64,000 nucleotides of DNA, taken from NCBI GenBank assembly GCA_029551925.1, contig JAKPEO010000056.1:1-64000 (forward strand), in the 5' to 3' direction. Of the stretch, positions 52,397 through 61,189 are shown one piece after another; the stretch's first letter is position 1; each line of letters begins with the position of its first letter. The notes under the pieces were generated by a model, which was not told where the DNA came from, made no database searches, and worked only from the letters and a program-made list of their open reading frames with translations. The position numbers and the translations under genes were made by a program. This DNA comes from a bacterium. GTDB taxonomy: Bacteria > JAGOBX01.

Positions 52397-53758
52397 ATGA
52401 AAAAAAAAAATATATTTTTAATAATTCCAGTTATTGTAATTTTAGCTGCGGCAGTATATTTTTTTAAATTTAAAGTTCCCACCAAAAATTTATCAAATCA
52501 AAAGAATGAAAATGCCAGTATAACATTATTGCAATTTTCAAAAGAAAGTGTCAGAGAGATAAAAATAAACAATATTCGTATTGTCAAGAATTCGTTTTAT
52601 AATAAATGGGAGATAGTTGAGCCGATATATTCGCAAGTTGACGCTGAAAAAATGGAAGAGTTGTTAACTCTGATTTTTTCAATAGAATATACAAAAAAAG
52701 AAGAAAACGCAGATAAAAAATTATTAGATTATGAGATATTAATAGATTACGAATTATTGATAATAACAGCGACAGGCAGTTATTTTATATTTAATCCGAG
52801 CGCGCGCGCGATAGACGGAAATTATTATTTTTATACTAAAATCGATAATGCTCTATATACGCTCAATACAGATATAAGTAAAATATTTGAACTATCGTTA
52901 TTTGAAATTCGCAGTAAAAAAATATTCGATTATTCAGCGAAGGATATAGAAAATTTAAAAATCATCAGAAAAAATAATGATGTATTGGAATTTCAGAAAG
53001 TGATGGCGTTCAATCAGAGTCCGGAATGGGAATTAATCGTTCCAAAAAAGATGCGAGTAGATTGGCTAAAAATAAATAATATGATAGATAATTTATTGAA
53101 TTTAAAAGTGGATATTTTTATAGATGATATTAATAATACGGATAGTTATGCAATTACTGAAATGCAGGATACATTGAGTATAATTTTGAAATTAAACACT
53201 GCTGAACTGGAAAAAAATATTACAATTTCAAAAATTAAAGTGAATGATACCTCAGCGATATTAGTAAAAAGCGGAAATAATTTATATGCCGTATATGATG
53301 CAAATTTAGAAAGTTATTATGATGATTATTTAAAATTTAGGGAATTATCGTTATTAAGTGCTAATATAAAATTAGAAGCGTTACAATCTTTGATAATAAA
53401 AAAAGGCCCGAAGAAAATCGAATTGCGCAGGCAGGACGATAGATTCAAAAGCGATAATATTGAACTAAATAATGATACAGATGCGATTGATAATTTTATT
53501 AGTTCGATAATGGTGTTTCAAGTAAAAGATTATGTATCAGACAAAGCGTCAGATTTATTTAGTTATAATTTAGACAAACCGTTATTTCAAATTTTTATGA
53601 TTTTTAATGACAATACAAAATACACATTAAATTTTTCTAAAATGAACGAAAAATATTACGGTTGTTTATTAGCGGCTAATGATATTATAATATTCAAAAT
53701 ATCAGATAATGTTGGCGACTTGCCTGAAATCATTTTACCATTGAAAAAATATTTGTGA
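52397..53758 (+). CDS. DUF4340-family exported protein
   Basis: A 453-residue protein with one N-terminal membrane helix (IFLIIPVIVILAAAVYFF) and a large extracytoplasmic part. The repeated pattern LQFSKESVREIKINN, NKWEIVEPIYSQVDAEKMEE, WELIVPKKMRVDWLKINNM and LNNDTDAIDNFISSIMVF is typical of DUF4340, a family often found with gliding/ABC transporter genes. No such ABC genes are nearby here. It is the first gene after the consensus promoter at 52332. Its stop lies just before the HAD hydrolase start. Function is not known. Confidence 0.8.
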   Translation: MKKKNIFLIIPVIVILAAAVYFFKFKVPTKNLSNQKNENASITLLQFSKESVREIKINNIRIVKNSFYNKWEIVEPIYSQVDAEKMEELLTLIFSIEYTKKEENADKKLLDYEILIDYELLIITATGSYFIFNPSARAIDGNYYFYTKIDNALYTLNTDISKIFELSLFEIRSKKIFDYSAKDIENLKIIRKNNDVLEFQKVMAFNQSPEWELIVPKKMRVDWLKINNMIDNLLNLKVDIFIDDINNTDSYAITEMQDTLSIILKLNTAELEKNITISKIKVNDTSAILVKSGNNLYAVYDANLESYYDDYLKFRELSLLSANIKLEALQSLIIKKGPKKIELRRQDDRFKSDNIELNNDTDAIDNFISSIMVFQVKDYVSDKASDLFSYNLDKPLFQIFMIFNDNTKYTLNFSKMNEKYYGCLLAANDIIIFKISDNVGDLPEIILPLKKYL

Positions 53759-53766
53759 TTTGTTTT

Positions 53767-54414
53767 ATGAATATAGAAAAATACAAAATTTTTTGTTTTG
53801 ATTTTGATGGCGTAATAATAGAATCGTCGCATTTAAAAACAATAGCGTATAACGAACTATTTGAAAAATATTTTCCTGATAAGATTGAAAAAATACGCGA
53901 TTATCATCTAAAAAATTCAGGATTAGTGCGTTATAAAAAAATACGATATATATGCGAGAATATAGCAAAAATAAAGGACGCTGACGAATTAATAAATCAA
54001 ATGATAGAAGAATATGAGAAGGATATTTTTGAAAAAGTAATAAAATGTCCGCTGGTCAAGGGAATAATAGAATATTTGGATTACCTTAAAGAAAACAAAA
54101 AAGATATATATGTAATATCAGGTACGCCAGATGATGAATTGAAAAAAATTATAGAATTGCGGGGATTGGCAAAATATTTTGTTGATATTTATGGCGGCTC
54201 GCAAATGAAGAGTTATTGGCTCAAAAAAATAATAGCGGAACGTCAAGTGAATAGTAATGATATAATTTTTTTTGGTGACGGTTTAAATGATTATGAAGCA
54301 GCCGCAGAGTGTTCGGTAGATTTTGTTTTTAGATTAACAGGCGAAAATGATTATTTAAAAAATCAGATTAATTACTTGCAATTATATGAAAATTATGATA
54401 AATTATTAATATAA
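53767..54414 (+). CDS. HAD-superfamily hydrolase
   Basis: A 215-residue phosphatase-like protein. Motif I is FCFDFDGVIIESS with the nucleophile and acid/base Asp pair, motif II is the Ser/Thr region IYVISGTPDDE, motif III is the Lys near SYWLKK, and motif IV is IIFFGDGLNDYEAA. A helical cap lies between motifs I and II, as in the phosphoglycolate/beta-phosphoglucomutase group. The substrate cannot be named. ATG 53767 is preferred to an in-frame GTG at 53755 that overlaps the preceding stop. Glycogen synthase follows 26 bases later, so a sugar-phosphate substrate is possible. Confidence 0.88.
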   Translation: MNIEKYKIFCFDFDGVIIESSHLKTIAYNELFEKYFPDKIEKIRDYHLKNSGLVRYKKIRYICENIAKIKDADELINQMIEEYEKDIFEKVIKCPLVKGIIEYLDYLKENKKDIYVISGTPDDELKKIIELRGLAKYFVDIYGGSQMKSYWLKKIIAERQVNSNDIIFFGDGLNDYEAAAECSVDFVFRLTGENDYLKNQINYLQLYENYDKLLI

Positions 54415-54440
54415 AATTAAAAGAAAAGAGATGATAAAAG

Positions 54441-55880
54441 ATGAATATTGTTTTTGTATCGTCAGAAGTTTTTCCATTTTCAAAAACTGGCGGGTTAGCA
54501 GATGTCTCTGCTGGTTTACCGAAAGCGCTGAAAGAACTTGGAGAAACGATAAAAATTTTTACTCCTTATTATAAATGCTGCGAAAAATACAATCCGCAAT
54601 TTATTGAAAATTCAAAAATCACAATAGCAATTGGCGATAATTTTGTAGATGTTTATTTATATATTGCGAAATTGCCAAACAGCGATGTAGATGTTTATTT
54701 TGTAGATAATAAACAATATTTTTTTAGAGAACATTTATACGGCGTTGGCAATGACGATTATCAAGACAATTTTTCGAGATTTGTATTATTTCAGCGAGCG
54801 GTATTAGAATATTGCAAATTTTTAGATTTTATTCCTGATGTGATGCATACTAATGATTGGCAGACAGCGTTGATCCCTGTGTATTTAAAAACAATATATA
54901 AAGATGTATTCAACAAGACAAAATCAGTATTTACAATTCACAATATGGCGTATCAAGGGTTATTTTGGGTCTGGGATATGAAATTGACTGGACTGCCGTT
55001 TTCATTATTCAACTGGCGCGAATTGGAATATTATGGAAAATTAAATTTGATGAAAGGTGCATTAGTATTTGCAGATATGATAACAACAGTCAGTCCGACA
55101 TACGCTCGCGAAATTTTATCTGAAAATTTTGCTTATGGTTTGCAGACTGTTCTTGAAGAATATCGTTATAAATTACGAGGAATAGTGAATGGCGTAGATT
55201 ATAATGAATGGTCTCCAGAAACAGATAAACTTATACCATACAGATATTCTAAATTTAATTTAGAAGGCAAGCATCAAAACAAGAGAGTATTATGCGAGCG
55301 TTGTAATTTTAATTATGATGATTTGCCGCTGTTTGCCTTTATTGGCAGATTAGTTGAGCAAAAGGGCATAAAATTTATTACAGAGACGATAGATGCGCTT
55401 ATGTCTAAAAATTTGAGAATTGTTATTTTAGGCACAGGCGATAAAGGAATAGAAAACCATTTGAAATATTTAGAATCTCGGTATTACGATAAATTACGAG
55501 TGTTTATTTTATTTAATAATGAATTAGCGCATTTAATAGAAGCTGGCGCTGATTTGTATTTAATGCCGTCGTTGTTTGAACCGTGCGGATTGAATCAATT
55601 ATACAGTTTGAAATACGGCACGATTCCAATAGTGCGCCGCACTGGCGGATTAGCCGATACTGTTAATAATGCAGTATACGATAGTATAATGCGCGGGGTA
55701 GGCACAGGATTTGTATTTAATGATATTGATAATGGCCAATTTTTAGAAAAAATAGACAGAGCACTTGAAACTTATTGGAATAAAGAATTATGGTATAAAT
55801 TAATAGATAATGCGATGTCGCAGGATTGGTCTTGGTCTGCGAGCGCGCGAAAATATCTTGAAATTTATAGAGCTCTTTAA
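54441..55880 (+). CDS. glgA: Glycogen synthase (ADP-glucose type)
   Basis: GT5 enzyme that elongates alpha-1,4-glucan from ADP-glucose. The 479-residue product has the N-terminal SSEVFPFSKTGGLADVSAGL with the KTGGL donor-binding motif, HTNDWQTALIPVYL, FTIHNMAYQGLF, TVSPTYAREI, GIVNGVDYNEWSP, and C-terminal LMPSLFEPCGLNQLYSLKYG and RRTGGLADTV. Length is typical. GAGATG-like sequence lies upstream. Other glycogen genes (glgC, glgB) are not in the window. It indicates that the cell stores glucose polymer. Confidence 0.96.
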   Translation: MNIVFVSSEVFPFSKTGGLADVSAGLPKALKELGETIKIFTPYYKCCEKYNPQFIENSKITIAIGDNFVDVYLYIAKLPNSDVDVYFVDNKQYFFREHLYGVGNDDYQDNFSRFVLFQRAVLEYCKFLDFIPDVMHTNDWQTALIPVYLKTIYKDVFNKTKSVFTIHNMAYQGLFWVWDMKLTGLPFSLFNWRELEYYGKLNLMKGALVFADMITTVSPTYAREILSENFAYGLQTVLEEYRYKLRGIVNGVDYNEWSPETDKLIPYRYSKFNLEGKHQNKRVLCERCNFNYDDLPLFAFIGRLVEQKGIKFITETIDALMSKNLRIVILGTGDKGIENHLKYLESRYYDKLRVFILFNNELAHLIEAGADLYLMPSLFEPCGLNQLYSLKYGTIPIVRRTGGLADTVNNAVYDSIMRGVGTGFVFNDIDNGQFLEKIDRALETYWNKELWYKLIDNAMSQDWSWSASARKYLEIYRAL

Positions 55881-55888
55881 AAAAATGT

Positions 55889-58039
55889 ATGATACAAAAC
55901 TCTAAAATTTTGTTATGCATCAAGGGGTTAAAAGAACGCGAACAATTATTTGAAATTTTAATTGATACTAATTGTAATGTAATAATTTTCGATTACAGTA
56001 TTGACAATATAATCGACTATCTAAAAGACAATTTACCTGATTTAATTATTGCTGATTTACCATCTATTAATTTAGTATTATCTTTAAAAAAAAATGAAAA
56101 TCCCGCAAAATATCGGCATCTGCCAATATTATTGTTAATTGAAAAAATTGAAGATTTGTCTCAAAATATAGCGGAAAAAATTTCAGAATTTATTTTGGCG
56201 CCGTTCAGCGAAAAAGAAATTATTTTTAGAGTGAATAACGCGTTAAAGATGAAAAAATGCTATGAACTACTTGAAAGTGACGTAATGAATCTGGAAAATA
56301 AAACAAAATTAAAAGAAAGTGAATTATTAAAATTAAAAGAATATAATAAATTTCTTATTGATGCCATTCCGATGTCTATATTGGTTATTGACTCTGAAAT
56401 GCGTATAAAATTTGTAAACGAAAAATTTGTAAAAATTAGAAATACAAAAATAGATTATGTAATAAATAAATATTTGAATGAAATATTCAATTTTGATTTT
56501 TACAATTCGAGATTGAAAATTGAAGTTAATAAAGCAATGTATTCAAAAGAAACGCGTGTTTTAACTAATGTTAGCGGAGTATTTTATGATTTGTCTGAAA
56601 ATATTTTTGATATGACAATAATTCCGATAACATTATCTACCGCTGAAGAAATTTTAATGATTGTATTTGACGATATAACTCATAAAAAGAAAAGTGAATT
56701 TTATAATTCGATAGTTCAGGAGTTGTTGTCATATATTCAAGATGTAATAGATTTAGATAAAATTTTGTTTATAATATTAACCTGTGTCACAGCAGGCGCG
56801 GGTATTGGTTTTAGTCGAGCATTTTTACTTTTGTTTGATGAAGGAAGCGGTAAATTAGAAGGTAAGTTTTGCGTAGGTCCTGAAAATCAAGATGATGCAA
56901 ATCGTATTTGGAGTGAATTATCGCAGACGCATAAAACATTGAGAGATTACATAAATGATTATGATAAACATAGTCTTGAATTAAAGAAAAAACACAAAAA
57001 AATACTGGAAAAATTGATATTTGAAAAAAGCGAGATAGACGAGAGTTTAAAATTATGTTTTCGCGAAAAGCGTGCTCTTCGTTTTGAAAATAATTTTGAA
57101 GATAGCACATTTATCGGGAAAATCGGAAGAATATTAGAAGTAGGCGAATTTGTAGTAGCGCCTTTGATAAGCGACAACAAACCAATCGGAATAATTATTG
57201 CAGATAATAAATATAGTTATAAGAAAATTGATAAAGATAATCTTATAATGTTGACTATGTATGCTACACATGCCGCGCAAAGCATAGCGATAGCGAATGC
57301 AAATGCCACGCTATTGTCAAAAGGCAATGAATTGTTAAAGACAAAAGAACAACTGCAAATATCAGAACGATTAGCATCTATTGGAAAATTAGCGGCGAAT
57401 ATTTCGCACGAGATTCGGAATCCTTTAACAACAATCGGAGGTTATGCTAATAGAATATTGAAATATTTGAAACAAGGCAATATATATAGCATACAAACAG
57501 CAGCAAGCATTATTTCAAAAGAAACTGAGAGATTGGAAGAATTATTAAGCAATATTATGGATTTTTCGCGGAGCGGAATAATCAAAAAATCATTGTGTAG
57601 TATTAAAGATGTTATAGAAAATTCGCTGTTACTATTACAAGAAAGTTTAAGAGAAAATAATATATTAATTCACTACGATGAAAACAATGGAGATGTTGAA
57701 TTAATGTGTGACCCGCAAAAGATGAAACAAGTGTTTATAAATATTTTAAAAAATTCTATTGATGCAATTAAAAGCAGAAAATTAGGTGCGGGAGTGATAA
57801 AAATTTATATTTATTGTGAAATAGAATACTGCGTAGTAAAAATTGAAGATAATGGCTGCGGAATTTCGAAAGAAGATTTAGAAAATATATATTCTTTGTT
57901 TTTTACTACAAAAGAATTTGGCACCGGGCTAGGAATGGCAATAATAAAAAATATTATAGATGCTCATAAAGGAACTATTGAATATACCTCGATTGTAAAT
58001 GAAGGCACTACTGTGCGAATAAAATTACCAATTATATGA
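55889..58039 (+). CDS. Multidomain soluble histidine kinase (receiver-like, PAS, GAF, HisKA, HATPase)
   Basis: A 716-residue cytoplasmic kinase with no membrane segment. Residues 1-125 form a receiver-like domain (LIIADLPSI with an Asp, FILAPF lacking the usual Lys-Pro), so its phosphorylation is doubtful. A coiled-coil linker and PAS (about 155-270) follow. A GAF domain (about 280-480) contains GAGIGFSRAFLLLFDE and FVVAPLISDNKPIGIIIADN. HisKA has the phospho-acceptor His in NISHEIRNPLTTIGGY, and HATPase has KNSIDAI, DNGCGI and FGTGLGMAIIKNII. No dedicated response regulator is adjacent. The gene follows glgA by 8 bases. A 4-base overlap with a decayed frame lies at its 3' end. Confidence 0.9.
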   Translation: MIQNSKILLCIKGLKEREQLFEILIDTNCNVIIFDYSIDNIIDYLKDNLPDLIIADLPSINLVLSLKKNENPAKYRHLPILLLIEKIEDLSQNIAEKISEFILAPFSEKEIIFRVNNALKMKKCYELLESDVMNLENKTKLKESELLKLKEYNKFLIDAIPMSILVIDSEMRIKFVNEKFVKIRNTKIDYVINKYLNEIFNFDFYNSRLKIEVNKAMYSKETRVLTNVSGVFYDLSENIFDMTIIPITLSTAEEILMIVFDDITHKKKSEFYNSIVQELLSYIQDVIDLDKILFIILTCVTAGAGIGFSRAFLLLFDEGSGKLEGKFCVGPENQDDANRIWSELSQTHKTLRDYINDYDKHSLELKKKHKKILEKLIFEKSEIDESLKLCFREKRALRFENNFEDSTFIGKIGRILEVGEFVVAPLISDNKPIGIIIADNKYSYKKIDKDNLIMLTMYATHAAQSIAIANANATLLSKGNELLKTKEQLQISERLASIGKLAANISHEIRNPLTTIGGYANRILKYLKQGNIYSIQTAASIISKETERLEELLSNIMDFSRSGIIKKSLCSIKDVIENSLLLLQESLRENNILIHYDENNGDVELMCDPQKMKQVFINILKNSIDAIKSRKLGAGVIKIYIYCEIEYCVVKIEDNGCGISKEDLENIYSLFFTTKEFGTGLGMAIIKNIIDAHKGTIEYTSIVNEGTTVRIKLPII

Positions 58040-58275
58040 CAATCGAAGTTTTTGTAAAAGCGCCAAAAAAACTTGAAAATAAAATAATATTGTGGTAATA
58101 TTAGTAAAAAATGCGGATGTAAAATTTTACAGATGATGCATATAGTATGCCGCGAGATAGATATGAATTGTTGTTAGAAACATTTGGCGATAGAGAAAAA
58201 TCAGATAAAATGGCGTGCATTTTTGAAAAAGCAAATAGATACGATATACACAGAATCAAGAAAAACGATAGTTGA
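58036..58275 (+). pseudogene. Decayed small gene downstream of the kinase
   Basis: A frame starting at ATG 58036 overlaps the kinase stop as ATGA and reads MTIEVFVKAPKKLENKI before stopping after 20 codons. Further on, 58147-58275 in another frame reads MPRDRYELLLETFGDREKSD and continues for 42 codons. Both look like real coding sequence but are broken by stops and a frame change. I take this as one decayed gene once coupled to the kinase. The family is not recognised. The rest of the 309-base gap is featureless. Confidence 0.35.
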
Positions 58276-58348
58276 TAAAAGGCAAGAAATGAAAAAGGAA
58301 TAAAAAAAATAATCTGATTTTTATTATATATAATCACCATTATTTTTT

Positions 58349-59641
58349 ATGAAACATATCTTATTAATAAATCCTTATATATATGATTTTGCCGCATACG
58401 ATTTTTGGTTAAAACCATTGGGCTTATTGATTATAGCGAGATTATTAAAAAATTATGGTTTTACAATTAGTTTGATTGATTGCCTTGATAGAAGTGAATA
58501 TCATTATGAAAAGGAATATCGCACGCTTTACAATAATTCAGGCAAGTTCAAAAAAATTGAAGTTTCAAAACCTGAATGTTTAAAATTTATAAATAGAAAA
58601 TTTTATAGATATGGTATTACGCTTGAAGAGTTTGAAAAAAAACTGCAAAATACATATCCCAAGCCGTCTGTAATTTGCGTTACTTGTATGATGAGTTATT
58701 GGTATTACGGAGCAAATGAAACCATAAAAATAATAAGAAAATTTTATCCTGATACTCCGATTATATTTGGCGGAATATATCATACATTATGGACTGACCA
58801 TTCAAAAAAAAATATAGATGCCGATTATTTTATTGAAGGCGCCGCTGAAAATAAACTGCTTTTACTATTGAATGAATTATTTGATTTGAATTTGAAAATA
58901 GATGCGCAGCCTGAATTTTTAGCGCCTGATTATTCGCTGTATCAAAAAATTTATTCAGCGCCTGTATTAACTACACGTGGCTGTATTTTTAATTGCGACT
59001 ATTGCGCGTCAAAAATATTATTTCAAAAATTTATACAGTATCCTATTGACAGAGTATTTGAAATAATTAATTATTTGGTTAATGTCAGAAAAATAGAAGA
59101 TATTGCATTTTATGATGATGCGCTATTGTATAATGCACAAAACCATTTTGCGCCATTAATGAAAAAAATAATTGATAGTAATATAAAATGCAGATTTCAT
59201 TTGCCAAACGCTGTTCATATAAAATATATAACTTTTGAAATTGCAGAATTGATGAAACTTGCGAATTTTGATACAATCAGATTAGGATTAGAAGCAATTG
59301 ATGAAGATTGGCACAATCAGACGAGCGGAAAATTTACATTAAAAGATTATGATAGATGTTTGGATAATTTTAATAGAGCAGGTATAGATTTAAAAAAAGT
59401 CAAAGCGTATATTTTGACTGGATTACCTGAACAATCATTAGAAGATATAAAAAAAACAGCGGAAATAATTAAATCTTCGGGAATAGACATAGAATACGCT
59501 TTTTATTCGCCTATTCCCCACACCCAATATTGGCAAAAATCAATAATGAAAAATCCAGAAATTTTAAATGAGCCGCTTTTGACAAATTGTTCAGTTTATT
59601 CAGTTTTAAATAATTTATTTTTTGATAGACGCAGAAAATAA
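58349..59641 (+). CDS. B12-binding-domain radical SAM protein
   Basis: A 430-residue protein. The N-terminal part (about 1-180) resembles a cobalamin-binding Rossmann domain (ILLINPYIYD, PLGLLIIARLLKNYGFTISL, IIFGGIYHTLW), although the classic DxHxxG is not visible. The radical SAM domain follows, with its [4Fe-4S] motif TTRGCIFNCDYCASK (C212, C216, C219) and RLGLEAIDEDW and YILTGLPEQSLEDIKK. It lacks a clear SPASM tail. Relatives include methyltransferases and enzymes modifying lipids or tetrapyrroles; the substrate cannot be named. A TATAAT at 58329-58334 could belong to its promoter, without a good -35. Confidence 0.87.
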   Translation: MKHILLINPYIYDFAAYDFWLKPLGLLIIARLLKNYGFTISLIDCLDRSEYHYEKEYRTLYNNSGKFKKIEVSKPECLKFINRKFYRYGITLEEFEKKLQNTYPKPSVICVTCMMSYWYYGANETIKIIRKFYPDTPIIFGGIYHTLWTDHSKKNIDADYFIEGAAENKLLLLLNELFDLNLKIDAQPEFLAPDYSLYQKIYSAPVLTTRGCIFNCDYCASKILFQKFIQYPIDRVFEIINYLVNVRKIEDIAFYDDALLYNAQNHFAPLMKKIIDSNIKCRFHLPNAVHIKYITFEIAELMKLANFDTIRLGLEAIDEDWHNQTSGKFTLKDYDRCLDNFNRAGIDLKKVKAYILTGLPEQSLEDIKKTAEIIKSSGIDIEYAFYSPIPHTQYWQKSIMKNPEILNEPLLTNCSVYSVLNNLFFDRRRK

Positions 59642-59872
59642 ATTGTTGCGAAATATAGAAGATTATTTGTAATATAAATTATCATAGTAAATTATTAGTC
59701 AGTGATGCTCGATGCGTGAATGCCTCAGAATACTTCAATTGGTGGCGCTGCTCTGTATATGCTGAATAAATAAAATATAACCATTTAATTTATTCATATT
59801 TTGAAACATTAATTCGGTAAAATTGATTGTAGCGCTCTTAAAAAATAAGAACATAATAAATTTAAAAAAATA
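59642..59872. other. Intergenic region before tRNA-Lys with a GC-richer island
   Basis: No complete gene is visible. Around 59698-59769 the sequence is less AT-rich than its surroundings and has an open frame reading VSDARCVNASEYFNWWRCS followed shortly by a stop. This may be the remnant of a gene end, or an unknown RNA. No ribosome-binding site or start is present. The remainder is AT-rich. Confidence 0.3.
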
Positions 59873-59899
59873 TTGACAAAAAAAAAGAATTATTATAAT
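59873..59899 (+). promoter_or_regulatory. Promoter for tRNA-Lys
   Basis: A perfect TTGACA (59873-59878) and a perfect TATAAT (59894-59899) are separated by 15 bases, slightly short of the usual 16-18. The mature tRNA begins 54 bases downstream of the -10 box. Confidence 0.65.
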
Positions 59900-59953
59900 T
59901 TTTATCATAATTAAACATTGATTTTTTAGTATTTTATATAATTTATTTAGTTA

Positions 59954-60025
59954 GGACCGCTAGCTCAATGGTAGAGCAACGGACTCTTAATCCGTAGGTT
60001 GAAGGTTCAAGTCCTTCGCGGTTCA
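59954..60025 (+). tRNA. tRNA-Lys (anticodon CTT)
   Basis: A 72-base cloverleaf: the 7-base acceptor stem GGACCGC pairs with GCGGTTC (one G-T wobble). The D arm is GCTC/GAGC, the anticodon stem ACGGA/TCCGT, and the loop CTCTTAA places CTT at positions 34-36. The variable region is 5 bases, and the T arm is GAAGG/CCTTC with the TTCAAGT loop. The discriminator base is A and CCA is not encoded. It reads AAG codons; AAA, much commoner here, would need another tRNA-Lys. Confidence 0.93.
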
Positions 60026-60034
60026 CTGCTATAC

Positions 60035-60074
60035 AAACATTATTGTTATATTGATTAATTGTAATAATGTTTTT
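60035..60074 (+). terminator. Intrinsic terminator of the tRNA-Lys transcript
   Basis: A perfect 10-base inverted repeat, AAACATTATT at 60035-60044 and AATAATGTTT at 60063-60072, is separated by an 18-base loop that can add two G-T pairs. A run of five Ts (60070-60074) follows. The stem is AT-rich, as expected for this genome. Confidence 0.6.
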
Positions 60075-60255
60075 CTACTGCCGTCAAAGATGATATTTTT
60101 TTATTGCGAGAAAAATCAAAGTTAATTTTGATTCAGAAAAAATATAAAATAAATTAAAGATTAAAAAATACCGCAATTTATAGATTATTTTGGCACGCGC
60201 TATTGAAGCGGTAGTATTGCCTTTATTCTATTAGTAATAAAAAAAAATAGATACT

Positions 60256-60507
60256 TTATTTTTTTTCTACATTATATGCTTTTAATATTTTATTTTGCGA
60301 ATCTAATTTGATTTCAAATTGGACAATATCGCCTTTTTCAACTGTCCGAAATAAATATGTTTTTGGCATAATAATATCTGAAAAATGAAAGAATATTTGT
60401 TCGTCTATCGAAATATCGTCCGGTTGTATATATCCGAAACCTTTTGCATTGTCAAAATCTAAAATTTTTCCTGTAAATATTTGTTTTGTATTTGGTATTA
60501 TAGGCAT
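60256..60507 (-). CDS. Cold-shock-domain protein
   Basis: An 83-residue single-stranded nucleic-acid-binding protein. The CSD signature is complete: TGKILDFDNAKGFGYIQPDD with the RNP1-like KGFGYI, then QIFFHFSDI for RNP2, and EKGDIVQFEIK. It is slightly longer than typical CspA, with an N-terminal extension of about ten residues and a longer loop before VEKGD. It probably binds RNA and affects translation or mRNA structure. It follows the EF-P-like gene by 27 bases on the same strand, so both may be expressed together. Confidence 0.87.
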   Translation of the reverse strand: MPIIPNTKQIFTGKILDFDNAKGFGYIQPDDISIDEQIFFHFSDIIMPKTYLFRTVEKGDIVQFEIKLDSQNKILKAYNVEKK

Positions 60508-60534
60508 TTTATAATTATTTAGAAACTAAAAAAA

Positions 60535-61098
60535 TTATGCGCGGCTGATATATTCGCCTGTGCGCGTATCAACTTTGATTTTTGTGTCTATATCTACAAA
60601 TAACGGCACTTGTAAAGTATGACCTGTTTCTAATGTCGCTGGTTTTGTGACTTTGCCGGTAGTATCGCCGCGCACGCCCGGCTCTGTGTATGTTACAGTC
60701 AAGATAACGCTTGTCGGTAGTGTGATAGTAACTGCTTTTCCTTCATACACGCAAATTACTACTTCCATATTTTCAGTCAAAAAATTTTTAGCGTCGCCTA
60801 TTAAATTTTTATCTAATTCATATTGTTCAAATGTCTCGTTGTCCATAAATGTATAATTTTCGCCGTCATTATATAAATATTGCATTTTCCGCACTTCTAA
60901 GTAAACATCTTCGAGTTTTTCAGAACTTTTAAATGACCGTTCAAGCGAAGCGCCTGTATAAATATTTTGTAAACGCACGCGATAAATCACTTCTGTCCGC
61001 GCTTCTTTCGGTTGATTAAAAGATACCTTTGTCACAATGTAAATATTATTGTCTAATTTTATGACTTTATTAGGTCTTAATTCAGTCGCTTGTATCAT
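60535..61098 (-). CDS. Elongation factor P-like protein with Arg34
   Basis: A 187-residue three-domain EF-P fold protein that helps the ribosome through polyproline. Domain I has MIQATELRPNKVIKLDNNIY. The C-terminal OB domains carry KMQYLYNDGENYTFMDNETF and LFVDIDTKIKVDTRTGEYIS. The loop that is normally KPGKGxA with modifiable Lys34 reads QPKEARTEV, placing Arg34 at the tip. This resembles the R-type or YeiP/EfpL-like class rather than lysylated EF-P. Whether it is the sole EF-P of the cell or a second paralogue cannot be told. No modification enzyme (EpmA/B or EarP) is adjacent. The promoter lies at 61141-61168. Confidence 0.88.
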   Translation of the reverse strand: MIQATELRPNKVIKLDNNIYIVTKVSFNQPKEARTEVIYRVRLQNIYTGASLERSFKSSEKLEDVYLEVRKMQYLYNDGENYTFMDNETFEQYELDKNLIGDAKNFLTENMEVVICVYEGKAVTITLPTSVILTVTYTEPGVRGDTTGKVTKPATLETGHTLQVPLFVDIDTKIKVDTRTGEYISRA

Positions 61099-61140
61099 AA
61101 ACTATTTCACCATATTTAGTTATTTTTACAAAATGCCAAA

Positions 61141-61168
61141 ATTATAATTTTGCTTTTAAAAAAAACAA
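61141..61168 (-). promoter_or_regulatory. Sigma-70-type promoter for the EF-P-like gene
   Basis: On the minus strand TTGTTT (complement of 61163-61168) and a perfect TATAAT (complement of 61141-61146) are separated by 16 bases. A GGTGA ribosome-binding sequence then precedes the ATG at 61098. Confidence 0.5.
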
Positions 61169-61189
61169 TATTTTTTCTTATTAGTTTTT

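Noticed and set aside
60192-60206. TGGCAC followed by TTGA, resembling a sigma-54 -24/-12 promoter.
   Set aside because: The distance between the two elements is one base too long, the -12 element lacks the GC pair, and no plus-strand gene follows.
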